A DNA stretch of 37,814 bases from Nitrosomonadales bacterium (GTDB taxonomy: Bacteria > Pseudomonadota > Gammaproteobacteria > Burkholderiales > Gallionellaceae): positions 1-37,814 of the forward strand of contig JAHFQY010000024.1 of the NCBI GenBank assembly GCA_023259065.1, read 5' to 3'. Within the stretch, counting starts at the first letter, position 1; every line of letters begins with the position of its first letter. The notes under the pieces were generated by a model. That model ran no database searches. It was not told the origin of the DNA and saw only the letters and a program-made list of their open reading frames with translations. Shown piece after piece: positions 14,795 through 23,160 of the stretch. Position numbers and translations under genes: made by a program.

Positions 14795-15982
14795 ATGAGT
14801 AGTCAGACGGATGTATTGGTGATCGGCGCAGGCGCGGCCGGCATGATGTGCGCCATTACTGCAGCGCGCCGTGGCCGAACGGTGGTGCTGATGGATCATG
14901 CCGCCAAGCTGGCGGAGAAAATTCGCATCTCCGGCGGCGGCCGCTGCAACTTCACCAATATCAATGCCAGGCCGGAAAACTACATTTCCAGCAATCCGCA
15001 TTTCTGCCGCTCGGCCCTGGCACGCTATACGCCGCAGCACTTCATCAACTGGCTGAATGAGAATGGCATTGGCTACCACGAAAAAAAACTGGGCCAGTTA
15101 TTTTGCGACGATGGCTCGGAAGCCATTATTTCCCTGCTCAAGCGCGAGTGTGATGCGGCGGGAGTGAAGTGGCAGACCTCGTGCAATGTCGATGAGGTGA
15201 CGCATAACAAGTATTTCGAAGTCAGCAGCAGCCGTGGAAAATTCAGTGCGCAGTCGCTGGTCATTGCCACGGGTGGCTTGTCCATTCCAAAAATTGGCGC
15301 TACGCCTTTGGGCTACAAGATTGCACAACAGTTTGGCATTGCCGTGACCAAGCTCAAGCCGGGACTGGTTCCCCTCAGCTTTCACCCGCAGGAATGGGCT
15401 GCCTATGCCGAGTTGAGCGGGGTGTCGGTGGATGCAACGATCAGTTTTGGCAAGCACAGCTTCAGGGAGAATCTGCTGTTCACCCATAGAGGCCTGAGCG
15501 GGCCGGCCATATTGCAAATTTCTTCATACTGGGAGCATGGCCAGCCTCTGCATATCAATCTGTTGCCGGATATGGACATGCACGACATCCTGTTCCAGCA
15601 GCGTGGCAGCCATATGGTGCTGAACAATTTCCTGGCGCAATACCTGCCCAAACGCTTTGTGGAAATCTGGTGCAGCCAGCTTGCCGAAAACATGATTGCC
15701 GCAAACAAGCCGCTGCATCAGTATTCCGAAAAGGATTTGACCGTGCTGGCCAGCAAACTGCACGACTGGCAGATCACCCCGACCGGCACGCTCGGCTATG
15801 CCAAGGCCGAGGTTACCTGCGGCGGTGTGGATACCCATGCCCTGTCTTCCAAGACCATGCAGGCGAATGATGTGCCTGGGCTGTATTTTGTCGGTGAAGT
15901 CGTGGATGTGACCGGCTGGCTGGGCGGATACAATTTCCAGTGGGCCTGGGCATCGGGCTATGCGGCCGGGCAGGCCTGCTAA
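14795..15982 (+). CDS. HI0933/YhiN-family FAD-dependent oxidoreductase
   Basis: 395 residues. The Rossmann FAD-binding motif GAGAAGM is at 11-17, then KIRISGGGRCNFTN (about 44-57), a hallmark of this family. The mid-protein signature VIATGGLSIPKIGATPLGY and the C-terminal GLYFVGEVVDVTGWLGGYNF repeat the flavoprotein pattern. Substrate and reaction of the family are not settled; some relatives act on RNA or small molecules. It follows dnaQ by 19 bases with no visible Shine-Dalgarno site, so it may be read from the dnaQ transcript. Not a membrane protein. Confidence 0.88.
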   Translation: MSSQTDVLVIGAGAAGMMCAITAARRGRTVVLMDHAAKLAEKIRISGGGRCNFTNINARPENYISSNPHFCRSALARYTPQHFINWLNENGIGYHEKKLGQLFCDDGSEAIISLLKRECDAAGVKWQTSCNVDEVTHNKYFEVSSSRGKFSAQSLVIATGGLSIPKIGATPLGYKIAQQFGIAVTKLKPGLVPLSFHPQEWAAYAELSGVSVDATISFGKHSFRENLLFTHRGLSGPAILQISSYWEHGQPLHINLLPDMDMHDILFQQRGSHMVLNNFLAQYLPKRFVEIWCSQLAENMIAANKPLHQYSEKDLTVLASKLHDWQITPTGTLGYAKAEVTCGGVDTHALSSKTMQANDVPGLYFVGEVVDVTGWLGGYNFQWAWASGYAAGQAC

Positions 15983-16054
15983 GGCTGTGTGCCGGCTGGG
16001 CAGGCGAGCCGCTTAGGGGTAATCTGTACACAGGCTTATTTCAGATTGACCAAA

Positions 16055-17581
16055 ATGGCCGTTGAAACCGAACTCAAGCTGCATATTTCTCCCGAGCATA
16101 TGGCGCGTCTACGGCGTCATCCTTTCCTGCGTTCGCTTTCATCAGGGCGATCTGTCACGCGCAAACTCTATAGTGTGTATTACGACACGCCCGAGCTGTA
16201 TTTGCACAAGCATGCCATGGCCTTGCGCCTGCGCCGTGTCGGGCGGCAATGGCTGCAAACGCTGAAGGGGGGCGGGGCAGTGCAGGCGGGGCTGCACCAG
16301 CGTAATGAATGGGAATCTGCGGTGACGGGTGAGGCGCTGGACTTTTCGGCACTGGAAGCGTGCGGCGCGATGCACTTGCCCAAGCATGTACGCAAGGAGT
16401 TGCAAGCGGTGTTTGTGACGGATTTCTCGCGCACCTCGCGCATGGTGGATTTTGCCGGAACCCGTATTGAGGTGAGCATGGATAGCGGAAAGATCCGTGC
16501 AGGGCGCAGAGTGCATGGCATTTCCGAACTCGAACTGGAGCTCAAGGAGGGCAACCCCTTGCAGCTGTTTCGCCTGGCATTGGCTTTGCTGGATATCGTG
16601 CCTTTGCAGATTGAGATGGTCAGCAAGGCGGAATATGGCTACCGCTTGTGGAAGCAGATGCCAGTCACAGTTGCTCGCGCCAGCATTCCGCAAGTAAACG
16701 AGCGCAGTCATGTCGCTGCAGTGTTGCAGGCCATGATCTGGTCATGCTTGTTGCCCCTGCAAGCCAATGTTGCCGGGGCTGTGCGCAAGCTGGATGATGA
16801 ATACCTGCACCAGATCAGAGTCGCACTGCGACGTTTGCGCGTAGCCTTGAGCCTGGCATCGGGTGTGCTTGAAGATATTGAGCTGGGTGAGCTGCGCAAC
16901 AATATAGCTGCATTGGGTGTCGAACTGGGGCGTGCGCGCGAGTGGGATGTGTTTGTCACGCAGACCCTGAAGCCTTTGCGTCATCAGCTGGAGATTGAGC
17001 CTGTAGTGCGTGACAGCGAGAGAGAGCGTTCCAGGCAGCACGACAGGGTGCGGCAAGTCTTGCAGGCGCAGGATTTGCAGCGCCTACTGTTGCGCTTTGG
17101 TGTCTGGATGCTGGGGTCATACTGGCGTGAGGGCTGCTGGAATGACGCGCCTGCAGCGCAAATGCCGGGATTGCGGCAGTTTGCGGCAGTTACCCTGCAC
17201 AAGCGCAGCAAACAGGTGCGCAAGCAATGTGCGCTGCTGTCGCCTCGTGCTGATACGGCAATGCGCCCGGAGCCTGAGCAATTGCATAGATTGCGCATAG
17301 CCTGCAAAAAATTGCGCTACTGCCTGGAACTGTTTGCAACACTTTACGAAGGCAAGAAGGTAAAGCGCTACCTGGATGGGCTTACACAAATGCAGGATAC
17401 ACTGGGGCAGCTTAATGATATTGCAGTTGCGCGGCGCCTGCTTGAGCAACTGGGATCCGGCACACACTACGATGCAAGCATGCTGATACGCGGTTGGGTC
17501 GAAAACGATTATGCCCGGCAGATGACTCAATTGCACAAGGCCTGGCAGAAATTATCCGGGCATGATGAATTCTGGATGTGA
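16055..17581 (+). CDS. CYTH-CHAD inorganic triphosphatase
   Basis: 508 residues. The N-terminal CYTH domain (about 1-200) starts with VETELKL, whose E4-x-E6-x-K8 is the ExExK signature of triphosphate-tunnel metalloenzymes. The C-terminal CHAD domain (about 220-500) is helical, with the conserved histidine/arginine helices LHQIRVALRRLRVAL and LHRLRIACKKLRYCLEL that bind polyphosphate. The architecture matches E. coli YgiF, which hydrolyses inorganic triphosphate. CHAD domains target polyphosphate granules, so the enzyme may act there. The start at 16055 puts ExExK at residue 4; a longer frame begins with GTG at 15989. No clear ribosome site. Confidence 0.86.
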   Translation: MAVETELKLHISPEHMARLRRHPFLRSLSSGRSVTRKLYSVYYDTPELYLHKHAMALRLRRVGRQWLQTLKGGGAVQAGLHQRNEWESAVTGEALDFSALEACGAMHLPKHVRKELQAVFVTDFSRTSRMVDFAGTRIEVSMDSGKIRAGRRVHGISELELELKEGNPLQLFRLALALLDIVPLQIEMVSKAEYGYRLWKQMPVTVARASIPQVNERSHVAAVLQAMIWSCLLPLQANVAGAVRKLDDEYLHQIRVALRRLRVALSLASGVLEDIELGELRNNIAALGVELGRAREWDVFVTQTLKPLRHQLEIEPVVRDSERERSRQHDRVRQVLQAQDLQRLLLRFGVWMLGSYWREGCWNDAPAAQMPGLRQFAAVTLHKRSKQVRKQCALLSPRADTAMRPEPEQLHRLRIACKKLRYCLELFATLYEGKKVKRYLDGLTQMQDTLGQLNDIAVARRLLEQLGSGTHYDASMLIRGWVENDYARQMTQLHKAWQKLSGHDEFWM

Positions 17582-17667
17582 TTTGCATCTCGGCCGCCAG
17601 GGGCCCAGCTGTGCCTGTATTGATTGTTTAAAAAGAAGTAGAGTATTGGCAGTGGGCTTTATGGGCG

Positions 17668-17691
17668 GATCTGCTGCCCGCATGGCAGATC
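17668..17691. promoter_or_regulatory. Inverted repeat upstream of the GGDEF-EAL gene
   Basis: GATCTGC (17668-17674) and GCAGATC (17685-17691) form a perfect 7-bp dyad with a 10-base spacer, ending 18 bases before the TTG start. It could be an operator or a leader hairpin. No promoter is confidently seen beside it. Confidence 0.45.
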
Positions 17692-17709
17692 AAAGTATTC
17701 GGGGGTTTT

Positions 17710-20379
17710 TTGAATTATAAAATCGAAGACCTGCGCATCAGTCTGATAGGCGGCCTGATTCTGGCGGCGCTTACTCTGGCGTCCGGATATCTGGTTTACC
17801 TGATTATGCAGCAGCGGACTGAATCCATACTCGTCCATAGCCTGGAAACCTCGCTGCAAGGCAATCAACGGTTTTTTTCCAGCCAGATAGACCAGAATAT
17901 CAACAACGCAGTGGCTATTACCACGCGGCCTTTTACGATACGCAATTTGCAGTTGCTGCATAAGGAGCACAGTGATGCCCAGGCACGCCTGGAGTTGCAG
18001 CGCATTGCGCAATCATTGATGCAGATAGGCTTTTCTGGCGCAGCCATCTATGACCATGATGGCCATGAAGTGGCACATGCCGGCAATTTTGCCAAAGACC
18101 CTGAGTTGAGTGTGCCGCTGAATGCCGATATTCGCGCTACCCTGTTATGGGAATGGCAGTTCATTTTGCGATCCAGCATGGACGTGCTGGATCAGCAAGG
18201 CCGTCGCATCGGTGTGATCGTTACTGAAGCCGGTATGCCCCAGCTGGACAATACCATCAGCGAGGCCAAATCGAATGGAAGCTCGGCCGAATTGGCCGTG
18301 TGTGCGCCACTAGAGGCGGACATGCAGTGTTTTCCACTCACCATCGCACGCGGGGTGACCAAGCGCCTGCCGCGCCAGATTGACGGCAATGTGTTGCCCA
18401 TGAGCCATGCCCTGGACGGGCAGACCGGCACCCTGGATACACTGGACTATCGGCAGGAAAAAGTGGTGGCAACCTATGCGCCTGTGGGAACCCTGGGCTT
18501 GGGCATGGTGCTGAAGGTTGATCAGGCAGAGCTGTATGGGCCGGTGCAGCAGCGCCTGAAAATTATTGTGCCGCTGATGATGGCGCTGGTGGTTGGCGGG
18601 GTGTTGCTGCTGCACTGGCTGGTGACTCCGCTGGTGCGCAAGCTGATCAAATCCGAGCGTGATTCGCGCGTGGCCAACGAGCTCTTGCGCGAGAGCGAGG
18701 CCAAGCTTCAGGCCATGCTGGATTCTTCGGAGGTCGGGATTGCCTGGGCAGGCGAGGATCACGTTATTGAATATGCCAATTCCAAATTTATAAAGATGTT
18801 TGGTTATACGCTGGATGATGTTCCCACGCTTGAGCAGTGGTACTTGCGCGCCTTTCCGGATGAGCATCAGCGCAAACAGGCCATGGCGAAGTGGGATGCA
18901 GAAATGGCCAGATCCCTGCGTGAGCAGTCAGCCATGGTACCCATGGAGCAAACCATAACCTGCAAGGATGGGCACGTGATGCATGCCATCCTTTCCGGCT
19001 CATGGGCGGGTTCGCGCCTGATGGCGACCTTTACCGATATCACCGAGCGCAAACAGGCCGAAGAAACTATCCAGTACCAGGCAAATTTCGACCCGCTTAC
19101 ACGCTTGCCCAATCGTCGCCTGTTTCTTGACCGGCTGGAGCAGGAGATCAAGAAGGCGCATCGCTCCGGTCTGCCCATGGCCTTGTTGTTTATTGATCTT
19201 GACCGCTTCAAGGAGGTAAACGACAGCCTCGGGCACGACATGGGCGATTTGTTGCTGGTGGAGGCTGCCCGGCGGCTGATCAGTTGTGTGCGTGAATCCG
19301 ATACGGTGGCGCGCATGGGGGGCGATGAGTTCACGATTATCCTCGGTGAACTGGACGACACGGATAATGTTGAACGAGTTGCACAAAACCTGCTCAGCAA
19401 GATTGCCGAGCCATTCCGGCTGGGCGAAGAGATAGCCTATGTGTCAGCCAGTATTGGCATTACGCTTTATCCAACGGATGCGACAGAGGTGGATACGTTG
19501 TTGAAGAACGCCGATCAGGCCATGTATGCAGCCAAGAGTGAGGGGCGGAATCGCTGCAATTATTTTACCCTGGCCATGCAGGCAGCCATGCAGATGCGCC
19601 TGAGTACAACCAGCTATTTGCGCGGCGCACTCAACAAGCAGCAGTTCGTGATTTTTTACCAGCCCATTGTGGAGCTGGCGAGCGGCAATGTATCCAAGGC
19701 AGAAGCGCTGATACGCTGGCAGCACCCCAAGCTGGGCCTGGTAAACCCGGTTGACTTCATCTCCATTGCCGAAGAAACCGGCATGATTATTGATATCGGC
19801 AACTGGGTGTTCCGGGAAGTGGCTCAACAAGTGGTACGCTGGCGCGACAAGCTGCATCCTGATTTCCAGATCAGCATCAACAAGTCTCCGGTTCAATTTC
19901 ACGATGAGAGCAATAAACATGTGGCGTGGACTGATTTTCTGCAGAAGCTGGGCCTGCCCGGAAGAAGCATAGTGGTGGAAATCACCGAGGGCCTGCTGCT
20001 GAATACCGGCGATTATGTGACGGAACAGTTGCTGGCTTTCCGCGATGCGGGCATCCAGGTGTCACTGGATGATTTCGGCACCGGATACTCTTCGCTGTCC
20101 TACCTGAAGAAACTGGATATTGATTACATCAAGATAGACAAATCTTTCGTGATCAATCTGACCAAAGGCTCGGATGACATGGCGCTGTGCGAAGCAATTA
20201 TCGTGATGGCGCACAAGCTGGGCCTGAAAGTGGTTGCAGAAGGTATTGAGACCATGGAGCAGTGTGATTTGCTGAGTGCGGCAGGGTGCGATTACGGGCA
20301 GGGATATTTATTCTCGCGGCCAGTTCCTGCTGCGGAATTTGAACGCCTGGCCAGCGTGAAACCCAGGCCGGATGAGTAA
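17710..20379 (+). CDS. Membrane PAS-GGDEF-EAL protein (c-di-GMP synthesis/degradation)
   Basis: 889 residues with a TTG start; GGGGG lies just upstream, and the first membrane helix begins right after, so no later start works. Order: membrane helix (9-33), periplasmic sensor region (about 35-280, type not identified), second helix (284-304), PAS (about 328-450, ending in DITERKQAEE), GGDEF (about 458-615) and EAL (about 635-885). The GGDEF site is intact (RMGGDEF, 537-541) and is preceded by the inhibitory I-site RESD (528-531). The EAL site is also intact (EALIRW, 665-670; DDFGTGYSS; KIDKSF; AEGIE). Both activities are therefore possible, and which dominates cannot be told. It is convergent with rep, with 9 bases between the stops. 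Confidence 0.93.
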   Translation: MNYKIEDLRISLIGGLILAALTLASGYLVYLIMQQRTESILVHSLETSLQGNQRFFSSQIDQNINNAVAITTRPFTIRNLQLLHKEHSDAQARLELQRIAQSLMQIGFSGAAIYDHDGHEVAHAGNFAKDPELSVPLNADIRATLLWEWQFILRSSMDVLDQQGRRIGVIVTEAGMPQLDNTISEAKSNGSSAELAVCAPLEADMQCFPLTIARGVTKRLPRQIDGNVLPMSHALDGQTGTLDTLDYRQEKVVATYAPVGTLGLGMVLKVDQAELYGPVQQRLKIIVPLMMALVVGGVLLLHWLVTPLVRKLIKSERDSRVANELLRESEAKLQAMLDSSEVGIAWAGEDHVIEYANSKFIKMFGYTLDDVPTLEQWYLRAFPDEHQRKQAMAKWDAEMARSLREQSAMVPMEQTITCKDGHVMHAILSGSWAGSRLMATFTDITERKQAEETIQYQANFDPLTRLPNRRLFLDRLEQEIKKAHRSGLPMALLFIDLDRFKEVNDSLGHDMGDLLLVEAARRLISCVRESDTVARMGGDEFTIILGELDDTDNVERVAQNLLSKIAEPFRLGEEIAYVSASIGITLYPTDATEVDTLLKNADQAMYAAKSEGRNRCNYFTLAMQAAMQMRLSTTSYLRGALNKQQFVIFYQPIVELASGNVSKAEALIRWQHPKLGLVNPVDFISIAEETGMIIDIGNWVFREVAQQVVRWRDKLHPDFQISINKSPVQFHDESNKHVAWTDFLQKLGLPGRSIVVEITEGLLLNTGDYVTEQLLAFRDAGIQVSLDDFGTGYSSLSYLKKLDIDYIKIDKSFVINLTKGSDDMALCEAIIVMAHKLGLKVVAEGIETMEQCDLLSAAGCDYGQGYLFSRPVPAAEFERLASVKPRPDE

Positions 20380-20388
20380 AGTGTGCGA

Positions 20389-22383
20389 CTAAGCCTGGCC
20401 CAGCATGGCTTTCAATCGTGCCAGCTTGGCCATGCCCTCATCCTTGCTCACTTCGGGCGTGCTGCCTGCCGGCACGGCCCCGGCAAACACCACATCATCG
20501 GCGGGTAGTTCTTTCAGGAAGCGGCTGGACTCGCAGTTCTGCCACTCCTTGCCGCGCCTGCGCTTGATGCAGTGGCTGATGTGCAAGGAGCGTTGCGCAC
20601 GGGTAATGCCCACGTACATGAGGCGGCGCTCTTCCTCGATCTGCTCCGGCGTTTCACTGCGTTCGTGCGGCATCACGCCTTCTTCCACGCCCACCATGAA
20701 CACATGGCCGAATTCCAGGCCCTTGGCGGCATGCAGCGTGGACAGTGACACCGCATTGGTTTCTTCCTCGCGTCCTTCCAGCAAATTCATCAGCGCGATG
20801 GTTTGCGTCATGGCCAGCAGTGTCTTTTCGTCGGCGGTGGACTTGCGGTTGATCCAGCCGATAAAGTCGCTTACGTTGGACCACTTGTTCTCTGCCTGCT
20901 TGGGCTCGTGGCTGTCGAACAGCCAGGCTTCGTAATCAATCGCGCTCATCAGGTCGGTCAATACCGGGGTGCACTCTTCCTTGGCGGCGCGTTCCTGCAT
21001 GCGGTTGATGAAGTTGCAGAAGGTGAGCAGCTCTTCATGCTGGCGTGCTTGCAGTTGTTCTTCCATCGCGCTTTCAAACGCGGCCTCAAACAGGCTGACG
21101 TTGCGGGTGCCGGCGTAGCTGGCGAGTTTTTCCAGGGTCTGGTTGCCGATGCCGCGCTTGGGTGTGGTGATGGCGCGGATAAAGGCGGGGTCGTCATCCG
21201 GGTTGGCAATCAGGCGCAGGTAGGCGACCAGGTCCTTGATCTCGGCGCGTTCAAAAAATGAGGTGCCGCCGCTCACGGTGTAGGGTACGTTCTGCGCGCG
21301 CAATTGCTCTTCAAAGCCGCGCGACAGGTGGTTGCTGCGGTACAGAATGGCGTAGTCGGAGAATTTCGTATTGTGCTCGAACTTGTGCGCCAGCAAGCGC
21401 AACACCACCGATTCCGCTTCGTGGTCCTCATCCTTGGCGGCGAAGATGCGCACTTGGTCGCCCAGCCCGTGCTCGCTCCACAGGTTTTTCTCGAACAGCT
21501 TGGTATTGTTCTTGATCAGGTGGTTGGCGCTTTGCAGGATGCGCTGCGAGGAGCGGTAATTCTGCTCCAGCTTGATTACGCGCAGATTGGGATAATCCTT
21601 CTGCAGGTTGTGGATGTTGGCGGTGCTGGCGCCGCGCCAGGCATAGATGGCCTGGTCGTCGTCGCCCACTGCGGTGAGTGCGGCGCGTGCACCTGCCAAC
21701 AGGCGCATCAGCTGGTACTGGCAGTCGTTGGTATCCTGGTACTCGTCCACCAGCAGGTAGCGCAAACGTTGCTGCCAGCGTAACAGCGCCTCCGGATGCT
21801 GCTGGAACAGATCCACCGGCAGGCGGATCAGGTCATCAAAGTCCATGGCCTGATAGGCGCGCAGGGTTTCCTGATAGCGGCCATAGAGCAGGGCGATGCG
21901 CTGCTCGGCCTCGGTTTCCACCAGGCTGACGGCCTGTTCCGGCGAAATAAAGCCGGCTTTCCAGTTGGACATCATGCTTTGCGCCATGCGGATGTCCTGC
22001 TTGTCGGGGCCGCCCAGCAGCTCGCTGATGATTTTGCCGGTGTCGGCAGTGTCGAAAATGGAAAATTGCTTCTTGTAGCCCAGCAGGCAGGCCTCTTCGC
22101 GCAGGATTTGCATTCCCAGGGCGTGGAAGGTGCTGATGGTCATGCCCTTGGCGTCTTTGCCGCTAAGCAGCTGGCCGACGCGCTCGCGCATCTCGTTGGC
22201 GGCCTTGTTGGTAAAGGTGATTGCGGCCACATTGCGCGGCGAGTAGCCGCACTTCTCCACCAGATAGGCCAGCTTGTGCACGATGACGCGGGTCTTGCCG
22301 CTGCCGGCGCCCGCCAGTACCAGCAAGGGGCCGTCCAGATAGGTAATGGCTTCGCGTTGGGCGGGGTTGAGTTTGCTTAGCAT
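20389..22383 (-). CDS. rep: ATP-dependent DNA helicase Rep
   Basis: A 664-residue superfamily 1A 3'-5' helicase that clears proteins ahead of replication forks. Motif I AGAGSGKT at 24-31, motif II VDEYQDTN, DDDQAIYAWRGA (motif III), EQNYRS (motif IV), STLHAAKGLEF (motif V region) and VGITRAQ (motif VI) are all present. The opening LNPAQREAI and the length fit Rep (673 in E. coli) better than UvrD (about 720). The ATG at 22383 lies only 8 bases after the CCA end of tRNA-Leu on the same strand, so there is no room for a free ribosome site and the two genes are probably co-transcribed. Confidence 0.9.
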   Translation of the reverse strand: MLSKLNPAQREAITYLDGPLLVLAGAGSGKTRVIVHKLAYLVEKCGYSPRNVAAITFTNKAANEMRERVGQLLSGKDAKGMTISTFHALGMQILREEACLLGYKKQFSIFDTADTGKIISELLGGPDKQDIRMAQSMMSNWKAGFISPEQAVSLVETEAEQRIALLYGRYQETLRAYQAMDFDDLIRLPVDLFQQHPEALLRWQQRLRYLLVDEYQDTNDCQYQLMRLLAGARAALTAVGDDDQAIYAWRGASTANIHNLQKDYPNLRVIKLEQNYRSSQRILQSANHLIKNNTKLFEKNLWSEHGLGDQVRIFAAKDEDHEAESVVLRLLAHKFEHNTKFSDYAILYRSNHLSRGFEEQLRAQNVPYTVSGGTSFFERAEIKDLVAYLRLIANPDDDPAFIRAITTPKRGIGNQTLEKLASYAGTRNVSLFEAAFESAMEEQLQARQHEELLTFCNFINRMQERAAKEECTPVLTDLMSAIDYEAWLFDSHEPKQAENKWSNVSDFIGWINRKSTADEKTLLAMTQTIALMNLLEGREEETNAVSLSTLHAAKGLEFGHVFMVGVEEGVMPHERSETPEQIEEERRLMYVGITRAQRSLHISHCIKRRRGKEWQNCESSRFLKELPADDVVFAGAVPAGSTPEVSKDEGMAKLARLKAMLGQA

Positions 22384-22391
22384 TTGGAATT

Positions 22392-22480
22392 TGGTGCCTG
22401 GGACCGGAATCGAACCGGTACAGCCTTTTCAAGCCGAGGGATTTTAAGTCCCTTGTGTCTACCAATTTCACCACCCAGGC
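22392..22480 (-). tRNA. tRNA-Leu (TAA anticodon)
   Basis: An 89-base class II tRNA. The acceptor GCCTGGG pairs with CCCAGGC, then A and encoded CCA. The anticodon loop CTTAAAA on stem AGGGA/TCCCT gives TAA. It is encoded opposite to the neighbouring Gly-Cys-Gly genes and immediately precedes rep. Confidence 0.97.
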
Positions 22481-22534
22481 AGGTTAGGGTAGTACTGAAA
22501 AGCGGATGCCGACTGGCCTATCACGCAGGCGCGC

Positions 22535-22540
22535 ATTATA
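22535..22540 (-). promoter_or_regulatory. -10 box for tRNA-Leu (and probably rep)
   Basis: A perfect TATAAT on the minus strand, followed by a G/C-rich discriminator (GCGCGCC), about 55 bases before the tRNA 5' end. The -35 position reads CGCCAC and is poor. Confidence 0.55.
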
Positions 22541-22624
22541 CAGAGATGGGCGTGGCGGTGGCGAAAACATGGCCGGGAAAATCACCGATTCCGGCCAGGC
22601 TGAAAAATTAGCCCCCCGTTTTTA

Positions 22625-22652
22625 TTGACATGCGTTCGAATATCCCTATAAT
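22625..22652 (+). promoter_or_regulatory. Consensus sigma-70 promoter of the tRNA Gly-Cys-Gly cluster
   Basis: TTGACA (22625-22630), 16-base spacer, TATAAT (22647-22652), then GCGGAC. Both hexamers are perfect; transcription should start near 22659, about 10 bases before the first tRNA. Confidence 0.88.
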
Positions 22653-22668
22653 GCGGACTTCGTTTTTT

Positions 22669-22744
<76 letters not shown>

Positions 22745-22751
22745 TATTTCT

Positions 22752-22782
22752 GGGAAAGCTAACAAGCTTTCCCATAATTTTT
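22752..22782 (+). terminator. Intrinsic terminator between tRNA-Gly and tRNA-Cys
   Basis: GGGAAAGCT-AACA-AGCTTTCCC is a perfect 9-bp stem with a 4-base loop, followed by ATAATTTTTG with five T at 22778-22782. It should stop a fraction of transcripts before tRNA-Cys, unless read-through or tRNA processing supplies the rest. Confidence 0.7.
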
Positions 22783-22807
22783 GTATCATGCAGTTCTGTT
22801 TGTTCTT

Positions 22808-22881
22808 GGCGCGATAGCAAAGCGGTTATGCCCCGGATTGCAAATCCGGTTAGTCCAGTTCGACTCTGGATCGCGCCTCCA
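22808..22881 (+). tRNA. tRNA-Cys (GCA anticodon)
   Basis: 74 bases. Acceptor GGCGCGA pairs with TCGCGCC, then T and CCA. The anticodon loop TTGCAAA on CCGGA/TCCGG gives GCA. Confidence 0.97.
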
Positions 22882-22919
22882 GTCAAACCCGGATTTCACT
22901 TCATGTGGATTTCGTTTTT

Positions 22920-22995
<76 letters not shown>

Positions 22996-23002
22996 AATTC
23001 AA

Positions 23003-23028
23003 GGAAAAGCAATCTGCTTTCCCTTTCT
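23003..23028 (+). terminator. Terminator after the second tRNA-Gly
   Basis: GGAAAAGCA-ATC-TGCTTTCC forms an 8-bp stem with one bulged A, followed by a pyrimidine run (CCTTTCTTG). It is a diverged version of the hairpin at 22752. Confidence 0.5.
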
Positions 23029-23160
23029 TGTTTCTGCCACCGTTTCTCAATTTGATGCGAGCGCCGCAATTGTCAGTGGTCTGTCGGCTTTCCTAATCTG
23101 ATAGAGTTATGCCAGCAGCAATCCCGTGTCATCACAAATAACCAAGCAGGCCCGCATGCC

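Noticed and set aside
20389-22383. UvrD instead of Rep
   Set aside because: Length and the LNPAQREAI opening fit Rep better, though a UvrD-like role cannot be fully excluded without alignment.
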